From: UBA6176 sp032119375
Lineage (GTDB): Bacteria > Verrucomicrobiota > Verrucomicrobiia > Limisphaerales > UBA9464
Direction of reading: 5' to 3'
Length of the DNA: 64,000 nt
NCBI GenBank assembly: GCA_964430505.1
Contig: CAYSGH010000002.1
Location: 62,001 to 126,000 of the forward strand
Shown here piece after piece: positions 24,676-32,930 of this stretch. The notes below the pieces were generated by a model. The model was not told the DNA's origin. It searched no databases and saw only the letters and a program-made list of their open reading frames with translations. The position numbers and the translations under genes were made by a program. Position 1 is the stretch's first letter; each line of letters starts with the position of its first letter.

Positions 24676-27600
24676 CTATGGCGTCACCCGGACGCGGAAG
24701 AGGTAGGTGATCTTGGGATCCAACGCCGGGAGCACGGCGGTCATCGGGCTGCCATCGCCACGCTCGGGTTGCCCGAACCGCGTCCACGCCTCCAAGTCGG
24801 TCGAGATCTCGAGCACGTACTCGCGGCCGGCGAGGGTGGGCCAGCGCAGCGCCACGGTGCTGTTTGCCAGCTCGCGCGGGATCGAAAGCGCCAGGACCGA
24901 CGCACGGTCCTTGGGATCCGTTCCGGCCATGAACTCCGAGAAATCCGAAGCGCCGTCGCCGTCGGCGTCCGCCGTGGGCAGGGTGGACAACAGGGCGCCG
25001 AAGAAGCGCGACTCCCATAGGTCCGAGATGCCATTGGCATTGGCGTCGGGGAAGGTGAACCGGCCGGGGACGACGGTGAGGTTGGTGGAGGACCCAACGG
25101 TGAACGCCTGGGGTGCCGGGGCCTGGTAATAACGGACGGGAGCCCATGCGACGGTGTAGTTGCCGGGCGGCAGGTTGGTCCTCCATGAAGTGCCCTCCCC
25201 AACCCATTGGTTGGTGCCGGACGACACGACGAAGCGCGCCTGGGCCAGGGTGTTGCTCACCACGATGCCCGTCTCGGCGACGGATTGGATGGTCACGCCC
25301 ACGTCGTCCACCAGCCACCCGAGCCGGTCCGTGGCGGTGAAGCTGAACATCTGGTAGTTGAAGCGGAACCGGACGACGCGGCCGAGGTAGGGGGTGAGGT
25401 CGATCGATTCCTCGGCCCATCCGCCGGTGTCCTCGACGGCGTTGGCATAGAGGGGCCGCCACGTCGCGCCATTGTCCGTTGTCACGGCAACCTGGGCGGC
25501 CTCGATGGTGAGGTCTCCGAACTCGTCGTTGGAGTCCTCGGGCGTGCGGAAGTCGAACACGTGCCAGAAGGTAAGCCGTGCGCGGTTGCCGCCGCCGAGG
25601 TTGATGGCGGGGGTGATGAGGTCGGTGATGGCGAAGTCCACGGGCTCGCCATGGAGGTTGGTGCCCCAGCAGGCGTCGCCGCTGTGGGGGGCGACCCCAT
25701 GGCGGTTCACCGGCGTGCCATGGTTCCATCCCGACAAGGCGAAACCGCCACCCCCGTCCTCGTCGTCGCCGCCCCCCACCAGGATGCTTTCGTCGTTGTA
25801 CACGGCCCAGCCCTCGGTGCCGGACTCAAGGTCGTCCAGCCATGGCGGCTGCACGGGCGCCAGCGTGCGGAACGTGTGGAACCGGCCACCGTTGTTGTCC
25901 GTGCTGGCGTTGCCCGCGACGTCGCGGCTCACGACGACGAACGTGTATTCCCGGTCCGGCAACAACCCGGTCACGAGCACCTCATGCGAGGTCCCCTGCT
26001 CCGCCGCATAAGCCGAGCGCGTGAGGAACTTCTCGTCGCCGCCACCCTCGCCAAACCGCACCAACGCGTCCGTGGCCTTGTCCGTGGTCCACGTTACCAA
26101 GACCTCGTTGTAGGCGGGATCAACGGCGAGGTCGAAGAGCTTGGGTGGCACCGTGTCCACGACGGCTGCCGTGGAGACGTCGCGCCCGGCGCCGTCGGTG
26201 TACCGCACCTCGATCCAGTCCAGGTCCCGCGCCGCGATGCGGGTGGGTGCACCAGGCAAGGGTGGCGGACCCGTCACCGGCGGCGGCGCCAGGACGAACC
26301 CGCCCCGGAACACGCCGCGCACGGCGGTGGCGAAGCATTCGACGCGCGCGGGGCTGGGCGAGGAGGCGGTGGCAATGGTCACCTCGATGCGGTTGCTCGA
26401 AGACAGGCGCGCGTCGGAAACCTCGACGACGCCCGTCCCGGGGACGGTGAAGGCCTCGCTGTTGAGGGCCACCGTGGACAGGCCGCGCAGGCCCGGGACG
26501 AGGAACTCCAAGGCGTTGCCGAGCACGGTGGCACGATTGTTCGGGGCCGGTGCATCCAGCGGGAACGCCTCCAGGGGCACCGTCAGGAACACCCCGCGCC
26601 CCGTGCTGTCGTCGCCCGTCCTCGGGAAACGCAGCCCCACCACCCGGCCGTCCTCCTGCAACAGGACGGGCGCGGCGTTCGTCGCACCCTGCACATGGTC
26701 CGGCCCGTCCTCCCAGCGGATGCCCAAAAGGTCGATGAGGAAGCCGCTCGGAAACGCCGAGTAATCCAGGTCCATCGCCAAGGCGCCCGCGATGGGGTCG
26801 CCCTTCACCCCGGCCACACGGACCGCACCTTGGTCCTCCATGAAGCTCGACACGCGAAGGGTCTGGGTCGCGAACGTGGACTGGTTGAGCTCCTTGAGGC
26901 GCGTCAACAGGTCGAAGGAACTCACGAACAAGGACCCGCCCCCGGCGACATACGCCCCCATGGCGGAGATCATGCCGGGGGGCGGCGCCTGAAGCTCCTC
27001 GGGCCGCCACACGACAACGCGGTACGGCTTGAGCTGCTCCGCCGTGGGGGCGCCGCCGCGCTCGGCGGTGTTCCAAATGTCATGCTCGACACCGAGCGCT
27101 TCGAGCACCGCCGTCCAGTTCTCGATGCCGGGATACGGCGTCTCGGCCAGCAACTCGGTGAAGATCGACTCCGGCGAGTACACGAGCAGCGCCGTCGCCG
27201 GGCGCGGCGTGACCACCCGGAAGTAGAAGCCGCCGTTGTCGTTGGTGGACACGTTGCCCGCGCGGTCGATGGCCAGGAGCTTCCAAAAAATCGTCAGGCC
27301 GGGCTCCAACTGTGGCAGCGCCAGGCGAGGCTGCGTCCGGTAGGCGAGGTCCTCCACCACGTTGGTCACGGCATTGGTCGTCCCAAAGACGACGCGTGCC
27401 CGCGCGGGCTCGCTCCCCCGCCAGGACAACGTCACCCGCCCGAACTCCGCCGCCGCCGCGACGTCGCTCGTCGCGGGCGGGACGTTGTCCACGTCCGCCT
27501 CGGCCGTGCGAACCCCAGGCGGCTGCGCGTCCTCGTAGGAGGCCAGCAGCGCGTCGCCGTGGGCAACCGTCAACTGCCCGGCACCCGCCGTCCCGGTGAC

Positions 27601-29904
27601 CAACGCCACCGACCCGGTGAACGTGTTGGCCGCGGAGGCACGGGCGAGCGAGAGCCGGACGACGTTCGTCGCGGGACCGGCCGAGACCGTGACGTGGACG
27701 TTGGATTGGCCCCGAAGGCCGTCGTCCAGCAGACGCAACGTGGCCGTCGAAGGAGCCCGAAACGCGGACGCGTCCCACGACAGCAACCCCTCGCCCGGCG
27801 CCGGCAGCCGGCCGGAGACGACCAACGCGAAGTCCTGCCGCGGCACGCCCGGGCGGGCGCGGATGTCCCGGGGCACGTTGACGGCGCGGACACGGACGAT
27901 CCATTCGCCGGCCGCCGGGGAGGCGAGGTGGACGGCCTCGACATTGTTGAGGCGGTCGCCGATGGGCGCGCCTGCGACGGACTCGCCCTCGGCAAAGGCG
28001 TTGCCACGGTACAGGATGCCGGCCGGCGACGTGACCTCGAGGTCGAGGTCGTTCACGAGCGCCGGGATGGCTGCCGGGAGGCCGGGCGCGTCCGTGTAGG
28101 CCAAGGTGACCTTCAACGGCTCGCCGGCCGCGACGACCACGCGCCGCTCCCATTCCTGGCCCACCGACAACTCCACCGGCTGGTCCGCGAAGTCGAAGCG
28201 ACGCTCGGAGTCGATCAGCGTCTCCAGGTTCACCCGCCCCCAGCCCTCGTCGTTGTTGGGCACGGGCGCCGTGTCGCCCACCAACATGCCCGGGTCCCCC
28301 GGGTCCTCCGTGTCCGACGGCACCAAGGCCGTGCCCATGTCGTCGGCAGCATTGATGAGCGCCGCCTTCACCAAGGCGGGGGAAGGCGTGCCGCCGCCAC
28401 GCGTCGCCCGATGCCATTGGATGAAGATGGCACAGGCACCGCTCGCATGGGGGCCGGCCTGCGACGTGCCGCCCTGGTACAGGTAGTTGTCGTTGATGGG
28501 CGACCACGCGTTTTCCTCGCCGGCCGCCTGCGACTTCAAGGAGGCAATCCAGGTCCCGGGCGCCACCACGTCCGGCTTGATGCGGCCATCCTCCGCCGGG
28601 CCGCGGCTGGAGAAGTCCGCCATCACCTCCTGTCCCTCGGCATAGATGCCGAAGGTAAAGCGGTTGTTCTGGCAGGCTCCCGTGGCGAGGACGTTCTTGG
28701 CGACGGCCGGGGTCCCGATGGTTTGCCCGCCAGGGCCCGAGTTGCCGGCGCTGAACTCCAGGACATAGGCCTGGTCCCCCGGCGTCAGCGCGTCCGCGTC
28801 CCGCACCAATCCATCGAACTCCGCCGCGGTGAGGTCGTACTGGCCCTGGGTGTCGTCCCCCCAGGAGTTGGACCCCACGGCAGCCCCGGCTCGCACCGCA
28901 TCCCGAGTGAGCGTCTCGAACGTCGGCGGCGGTCGGTAGCCCCCTTGGCCGTCAAAGATGCGCTGGGCCACGATGTGCGCGCCGGGCGCCACGCCCAGGC
29001 CGTACAACGCCCCGTCCTCGTCCGTCTGCCCCAGAGCCGCGTTGCCCGCCACGATGCCCGCGCAGTGCGTCCCGTGGCTGTGCTCGTCCGAGGCGTCCTC
29101 CAACCCGTCGTAGGCAAACAAGGCATCCACCCGGCCCTCCAGGTCCGGGTGCATCAGGTCGATGAAGCCCAGGTCCAATCCCGAGTCCGCCACCGCCACC
29201 GCCACGCCCGTTCCGTCGAAGCCCAACTGATGCACCCAGGCGAGGTCGCCGACGTCGCCGGTCTCGCCCGCGACCACCTTGGTGGACACCTCGTCCTGGA
29301 GCTTCATGCGGGGGGCCAGCTCCACCCAGACGACATCCTGCGAGCCCACGAGGCGGGCCAGCCCGCGACGGTCCAGCCTCCCCGAAACCACGGGACCAAG
29401 GGGCATGGTGGCGTGAAGGCTGGCGCCGGAGAGAAGCGTGGCCGTGGCATCCTCCGCCGCGCCGCCGCTCCCGGGCCGCACGAGAACCTTTACAGCCACG
29501 TTGCCCGTGGAATTCGTGCCCAAGGCCCGCACGACGGACGCGTGGACCTTGTGCCGGGGCTTCAAGGGCCCCACCCACCGGACGAAGTCCAGCGAACGAA
29601 CGGCCGCAAGGCGCGCGCCCCGCAGGAAGGCAATGAAGCCGTCCTCGGGAACGTAGTAGGCAATGTCCACCCCGGCGGCGGCAAGGGCGTCGCGCCAAGC
29701 CGGCTGCAGCGCGCCTTCGAGCTGCACCAGGTAAAGGCCGTCCGCAGTGGGCGCCTCCACCCGACCGGGTGCGGCGGCCACCGACGCCTTGGCGGGGGTG
29801 CGGATGGTCTCGTTGCGCAGCCGGAGGGTCTTCCAGGCCTCCGCGCCATCAGCGTGAAGCAGGCTGGCAAGCAGGAGGAAACGCGCCAACCACCGGAAGC
29901 TCAT
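24676..29904 (-). CDS. Giant secreted S8 subtilase with FnIII-like, MAM/jelly-roll and TSP3-like modules
   Basis: A 1742-residue exported serine protease. A signal peptide (RWLARFLLLASLLHADGAEA) starts at 29904. The propeptide-like region runs to about 215. The catalytic domain has Asp240 (VADSGLD), His277 (SHGTHCAG), Asn388 (SAGNSG) and Ser481. Its Ser motif reads GGTSQAGP instead of the usual GTSMAAP. A jelly-roll-like domain follows, as in Kp43-type enzymes. Two similar FnIII-like modules then appear, each ending in DRAGNVSTNDNGG or DVAGNASTDNNGG. A MAM/immune-inhibitor-A-like domain (ITDLITPAINLGGGNRARLT) comes next. The end is a calcium-type TSP3/dockerin-like DANANGISDLWE...DADGDGASDFSEF stretch. 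The frame stays open 91 codons upstream, but that part is not signal-like. It is divergent from the cobalamin-riboswitch operon. Confidence 0.9.
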   Translation of the reverse strand: MSFRWLARFLLLASLLHADGAEAWKTLRLRNETIRTPAKASVAAAPGRVEAPTADGLYLVQLEGALQPAWRDALAAAGVDIAYYVPEDGFIAFLRGARLAAVRSLDFVRWVGPLKPRHKVHASVVRALGTNSTGNVAVKVLVRPGSGGAAEDATATLLSGASLHATMPLGPVVSGRLDRRGLARLVGSQDVVWVELAPRMKLQDEVSTKVVAGETGDVGDLAWVHQLGFDGTGVAVAVADSGLDLGFIDLMHPDLEGRVDALFAYDGLEDASDEHSHGTHCAGIVAGNAALGQTDEDGALYGLGVAPGAHIVAQRIFDGQGGYRPPPTFETLTRDAVRAGAAVGSNSWGDDTQGQYDLTAAEFDGLVRDADALTPGDQAYVLEFSAGNSGPGGQTIGTPAVAKNVLATGACQNNRFTFGIYAEGQEVMADFSSRGPAEDGRIKPDVVAPGTWIASLKSQAAGEENAWSPINDNYLYQGGTSQAGPHASGACAIFIQWHRATRGGGTPSPALVKAALINAADDMGTALVPSDTEDPGDPGMLVGDTAPVPNNDEGWGRVNLETLIDSERRFDFADQPVELSVGQEWERRVVVAAGEPLKVTLAYTDAPGLPAAIPALVNDLDLEVTSPAGILYRGNAFAEGESVAGAPIGDRLNNVEAVHLASPAAGEWIVRVRAVNVPRDIRARPGVPRQDFALVVSGRLPAPGEGLLSWDASAFRAPSTATLRLLDDGLRGQSNVHVTVSAGPATNVVRLSLARASAANTFTGSVALVTGTAGAGQLTVAHGDALLASYEDAQPPGVRTAEADVDNVPPATSDVAAAAEFGRVTLSWRGSEPARARVVFGTTNAVTNVVEDLAYRTQPRLALPQLEPGLTIFWKLLAIDRAGNVSTNDNGGFYFRVVTPRPATALLVYSPESIFTELLAETPYPGIENWTAVLEALGVEHDIWNTAERGGAPTAEQLKPYRVVVWRPEELQAPPPGMISAMGAYVAGGGSLFVSSFDLLTRLKELNQSTFATQTLRVSSFMEDQGAVRVAGVKGDPIAGALAMDLDYSAFPSGFLIDLLGIRWEDGPDHVQGATNAAPVLLQEDGRVVGLRFPRTGDDSTGRGVFLTVPLEAFPLDAPAPNNRATVLGNALEFLVPGLRGLSTVALNSEAFTVPGTGVVEVSDARLSSSNRIEVTIATASSPSPARVECFATAVRGVFRGGFVLAPPPVTGPPPLPGAPTRIAARDLDWIEVRYTDGAGRDVSTAAVVDTVPPKLFDLAVDPAYNEVLVTWTTDKATDALVRFGEGGGDEKFLTRSAYAAEQGTSHEVLVTGLLPDREYTFVVVSRDVAGNASTDNNGGRFHTFRTLAPVQPPWLDDLESGTEGWAVYNDESILVGGGDDEDGGGGFALSGWNHGTPVNRHGVAPHSGDACWGTNLHGEPVDFAITDLITPAINLGGGNRARLTFWHVFDFRTPEDSNDEFGDLTIEAAQVAVTTDNGATWRPLYANAVEDTGGWAEESIDLTPYLGRVVRFRFNYQMFSFTATDRLGWLVDDVGVTIQSVAETGIVVSNTLAQARFVVSSGTNQWVGEGTSWRTNLPPGNYTVAWAPVRYYQAPAPQAFTVGSSTNLTVVPGRFTFPDANANGISDLWESRFFGALLSTLPTADADGDGASDFSEFMAGTDPKDRASVLALSIPRELANSTVALRWPTLAGREYVLEISTDLEAWTRFGQPERGDGSPMTAVLPALDPKITYLFRVRVTP

Positions 29905-30027
29905 CGCGGGGTTCACGACTCCAAGGCTAGCCAGACTCGTGCCGTCCTCAAGCACCGGCGCCACCGCATGGCCAGGACGCCCGGGCCGGCGCAACCGATC
30001 CGACGGGCATGGGCCGAAAAACTGGTT
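29905..30027. other. Divergent promoter region before the riboswitch
   Basis: Short region between the subtilase gene and the cobalamin riboswitch leader. It should contain both promoters; none was recognised with confidence. Confidence 0.4.
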
Positions 30028-30268
30028 GCGCCGCGGTGCCGCCTGCGCTTGAACAAGCGTGTTCCTTGAAGGGGCCGCCGCGAATGCGCGGGGCCCAAGC
30101 CAGACGAGGCTGGAGTTGCGGGAACCCCGTGAGACTCGGGGACGGTTCCGCCACGGTATCGGGTTACAGACCCCCATGTCGCAAGACGGCCACTGTCGCG
30201 GTTCGCCGCGGTGGGAAGGCGGGGGCGAGGTTGAGACCCGGAGTCCGGATATCGCGCCATCCTCGCTC
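30028..30268 (+). promoter_or_regulatory. Cobalamin (B12) riboswitch
   Basis: The leader matches the conserved cobalamin aptamer core in order. The segment GCGGGAACC at about 30118 fits the AGGGAA box. CCCCGTGAGACTCGGGG forms the P5 hairpin. CGGTTCCGCCACGGTA fits the CCCCGC-ACTGT box, GGCCACTGTCGCGG and GGTGGGAAGGCGG fit the J6/3 boxes, and GAGACCCGGAGTCCGGATA is the 3' box. Core 30115-30260 is firm; the outer limits are approximate because I could not draw the closing stem. It lies on the same strand as, and about 250 bases upstream of, the PEP-CTERM gene at 30518, with a terminator in between. Family knowledge: adenosyl- or other cobalamin binding normally turns such transcripts off. Confidence 0.88.
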
Positions 30269-30362
30269 GTCAGGGCCGCCTCGCGCGGCCTGCTTCGCCG
30301 GCAAAGCGAAGGATGAGGCCAGGCCGCCGCCCGCGTGGGTTGCGGCTCGTGAGACGTTTGCT

Positions 30363-30402
30363 GCCTCCGTTCTCTCCTGCCGGGACGGGGGCCTTTTTGT
30401 TT
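30363..30402 (+). terminator. Leader terminator downstream of the cobalamin riboswitch
   Basis: An 8-bp stem, GCCTCCGT (30363-30370) with ACGGGGGC (30385-30392, one T-G wobble), has a 14-base loop and is followed by CTTTTTGTTT. It sits about 100 bases after the aptamer and 115 before the first gene, where an expression-platform terminator would be expected. A competing antiterminator pairing was not worked out. Confidence 0.6.
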
Positions 30403-30517
30403 CGGGACCGCACCTTCGCTGCGTTCGGCCCGCTTTCTTGCCCCGCCCCGGACTGGTCTCCGTCACGCACACCGCGCGCCGCCTCTGGCCGGCGCGCCGG
30501 GGAACAGGAGACTGGAC

Positions 30518-31429
30518 ATGTCAAAGAATGGATGGGGGCTCCCGGCGCTTTCGAGGCGCTGGGCGGCCGCGTTGTCGATTGGGTGGGGAGTCGCGTGCAT
30601 CGCCACCCCCACCGGATGGGCGCAATACGCGTCCGCCGTGCTGCGCTACGAGCCCGGCATCGGCCATGCCACGGAATTCGGAACCGGCGCCGGCTACACC
30701 AACGCCCTCGCCGCCCTCGGCGAGCCCAGCCGCTCCACCCCCGGGCCGTTCGGTGGCCCCGTGGATCCCTTCAGCCCCCCTTGGCAACCAAGCCAAGTCA
30801 CCTCGCTGGGCTCCGGTGGTCTTCTGGAGCTCCAGCTCGATTCGCCCATCCGCCGCGACGCCGCCCATCCGTTTGGCATCGACTTCATGGTCTTTGGGGG
30901 CTCCGGGTTCGTCATCATCAACGGCGACTACTCCGGCGGGGGCATCACGGACGGTTCCACCTTCGGCCAGGACCCTGCGCAGGTGCGCATCTCGGTCGCC
31001 GACGCCAGCGGGCCTTGGTTCACCCTCGACCCCGCCCTCGCGCCGGCCTTGGAGGGAATGTTCCCCACGGACGGCTCCGGCGACTTCACCCGCGCGGTCA
31101 ATCCGGCGTTGAAGCCGACCGACTTCAACGGCCTCGGCCTCGACGGCATTCGCGTGGCGTACGGCGGCAGCGGCGGCGGCACGGGCTTCTCCATCGCGTG
31201 GGCCCGCGATGGCTCCGGCCAACCCGCGCCCATCGCCGAGGCCAGCCGCCTCCGAATCGAGGTGCTCTCCGGACGCGTCGAGGTCGATGCCGTCGCCGCC
31301 GTCCGGCCCGTGCCGGAGCCCAAGGCGCTCGCCTTGGGCGGCGTCGCGGCCCTCGCATGGCTGGCATGGGGCCGCATGAGCCCGGCGCGTGGGGCCCATG
31401 CCGGCAAGGGAACAAGGGGGGCCTGTTGA
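30518..31429 (+). CDS. PEP-CTERM surface protein controlled by a cobalamin riboswitch
   Basis: A 303-residue exported protein. A signal peptide lies at about residues 14-36 (AALSIGWGVACIATPTGWAQ). The mature part starts YASAVLRYEPGIGHATEFGT and contains TSLGSGGLLELQLDSPIRRD, FGIDFMVFGGSGFVIIN and a Gly-rich central part: a beta-rich single domain. The C-terminus has VPEP, a short hydrophobic helix and basic residues (WGRMSPAR), the PEP-CTERM sorting tag read by exosortase. It continues some 20 residues beyond the usual end. AGGAG lies about eight bases before the ATG. The plan (SLG-GG-FD-DF-VFGN-like) recalls surface proteins encoded beside btuB in Bacteroidota, from memory. No B12-binding activity is known for this protein. 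It is the first of four coupled genes. Confidence 0.82.
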   Translation: MSKNGWGLPALSRRWAAALSIGWGVACIATPTGWAQYASAVLRYEPGIGHATEFGTGAGYTNALAALGEPSRSTPGPFGGPVDPFSPPWQPSQVTSLGSGGLLELQLDSPIRRDAAHPFGIDFMVFGGSGFVIINGDYSGGGITDGSTFGQDPAQVRISVADASGPWFTLDPALAPALEGMFPTDGSGDFTRAVNPALKPTDFNGLGLDGIRVAYGGSGGGTGFSIAWARDGSGQPAPIAEASRLRIEVLSGRVEVDAVAAVRPVPEPKALALGGVAALAWLAWGRMSPARGAHAGKGTRGAC

Positions 31430-31896
31430 CGACGGACAGCAACGCGTCGCACGCACGCGGGGCGGCCCCCTGCCCCGACGGCGCCTGCCCGATGTGCGGC
31501 CAGCCCAACCGCTGCTCCTTGGCCGCGCCCGGGACCGGCCACCCGGACGCGTGCTCGCCCCCCGGCGACCGCGCCACGGCGGCGACCGATGCCACGCTCA
31601 AGTGCTGGTGTCGGTTCGTGGAAATGCCGGGATCCCTGCTGGCCCGCGTCCCAAGCGGCTCAAGGGCGTGCCTCTGCCATGCCTGCGTCGCCCGCGAGCG
31701 GCGAGCCATCCGGTGGATGCCCCTCGCGGAGGACGGGGAGTTCTACCTCCTCGACGACGGGCGGCGCGTCTTCACGGAACGCTACCACCTCCGGCGCGGC
31801 TACTGCTGCGGCAGCGGATGCCGTCATTGCCCGTATGACGACGCCGGGCATCCGAGGGCCGAGGTGGTGCGAGCCATGGAAGCCACGGCGCCATGA
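31426..31896 (+). CDS. Cysteine-rich CWC domain fused to DUF5522
   Basis: A 156-residue cytoplasmic protein with 14 cysteines. The N-terminal half is a cysteine-rich CWC domain: CPMCGQPNRC, later CWCRFVEMPGSL and ACLCHAC. The C-terminal half is DUF5522: FYLLDDGRRVFTERYHLRRG, then YCCGSGCRHCPY. Both families are usually small separate proteins, so this is a fusion. The likely start is TTG at 31426, which overlaps the stop of the PEP-CTERM gene and is preceded by AAGGGGGG. The first ATG, 22 codons later, would remove the first Cys of the CWC motif. Metal binding is likely from the Cys pattern; function is unknown for both domains. Confidence 0.8.
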   Translation: MTTDSNASHARGAAPCPDGACPMCGQPNRCSLAAPGTGHPDACSPPGDRATAATDATLKCWCRFVEMPGSLLARVPSGSRACLCHACVARERRAIRWMPLAEDGEFYLLDDGRRVFTERYHLRRGYCCGSGCRHCPYDDAGHPRAEVVRAMEATAP

Positions 31897-32930
31897 GGCA
31901 GGACAGGCAGCAGGCGCCCCCGCGCGGACGCCACGTCTTGGGGGTGACGACGCGGGCAACGTTCTGGGCCGCGTTCCTCGCGGCGTTCGCCATGCCCGCC
32001 ACGGCATGGGACGGCTTCTTCGAGGAGTTCGACTCGGAGCCCGCCACGAGGGGTTGGCGGGCGTTGGGCGACGCCTCCTCGTTCCGATGGGAGCCCGACG
32101 GTTGGCTGGCGGTGGAGTGGGATTCCTCCCGCCCGAACGGGTTCTTCGCGCGGGAATTGCCCGGCCCCGTGACCGAGCGCGACGACTTCTCGTTCGGGTT
32201 CGACCTGCTGCTCGACACGCACGCCGTGGGGGTCGCGCCGGGAAAACCCGGGACGTTCCAGATGGCCGTGGGCCTGGTACGGCGGGCGGACGCCCTGCAT
32301 CCGGGCTTTCGTCGCGGCGTGTTCCTCGCGTCGCGCAACCTCGTCGAATGGGCATGGTTCGGATCCGAGCCCTCGGGCTTGATCAGCGCGTCGATCTCCC
32401 CGGTCGTGGTGCCCGCCGACGGCCGGTTGCCCTGGGGCTATGCGGACAGCTTCGTCGAGCCGCGCATGGGGGTCCGGTATGGGTTCGACCTCGCGTACAC
32501 GGCCTTGGACCGGACGCTGCGGGTGACCATGACGGAGGACGGAGTTCCAGGACCTGCCCTGCGCGCGGTCGTCGTGCCGCAAGGGTTCACCGGCTTCGAG
32601 GTCGATGCCCTCTCCGTGAACGCGTACAGTGATGCAGGGCAGGATCCGCGGTATGCCGGGTCGCTGAGGGCCTCCGCACGCATCGATCGCCTTCGATGGG
32701 ATGGCCCGGGGCCGGTGATCGTTGGGCTGCGAGTGGAGGCGACGCCCGTTGGTGCGCGGGTGCGCTGCGGGACGCGCACGGGTTGGCGGTACGCGTTGCA
32801 GGCCACCGACGACCTCCATGCCTGGGCTGACGTGGCAGGGCCCGTCACGTCCGACGGCGGCGAGGTCATGCTGGAGGACGCGGCCCGCCGGGCTTCCCGG
32901 CTGTATCGCGTGGAGGCCCGTCGGCCATGA
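31893..32930 (+). CDS. Secreted beta-sandwich-like protein in the riboswitch operon
   Basis: A 345-residue protein with a signal peptide ending near residue 38 (FLAAFAMPATA-W). The mature part reads like a concanavalin/LamG-type beta sandwich: DGFFEEFDSEPATRGWRALG and SFRWEPDGWLAVEWDSSRPN at the start, then DDFSFGFDLLLDT and MGVRYGFDLAYTALDRTLRV. A C-terminal segment of about 60 residues (GWRYALQATDDLHAWADVAG) is the common verrucomicrobial motif seen at the end of secreted proteins. Its ATG overlaps the stop of the CWC-DUF5522 gene, so expression is coupled. No catalytic residues were identified. Ligand binding at the cell surface is an inference from fold and context only. Confidence 0.72.
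   Translation: MRQDRQQAPPRGRHVLGVTTRATFWAAFLAAFAMPATAWDGFFEEFDSEPATRGWRALGDASSFRWEPDGWLAVEWDSSRPNGFFARELPGPVTERDDFSFGFDLLLDTHAVGVAPGKPGTFQMAVGLVRRADALHPGFRRGVFLASRNLVEWAWFGSEPSGLISASISPVVVPADGRLPWGYADSFVEPRMGVRYGFDLAYTALDRTLRVTMTEDGVPGPALRAVVVPQGFTGFEVDALSVNAYSDAGQDPRYAGSLRASARIDRLRWDGPGPVIVGLRVEATPVGARVRCGTRTGWRYALQATDDLHAWADVAGPVTSDGGEVMLEDAARRASRLYRVEARRP

Noticed and set aside
25207..30069. A very long open frame (over 1600 codons) antisense to the large subtilase.
   Set aside because: It is Arg/Gly/Val-rich without domains, and mirrors the codon pattern of the real gene on the opposite strand, as expected in GC-rich DNA.
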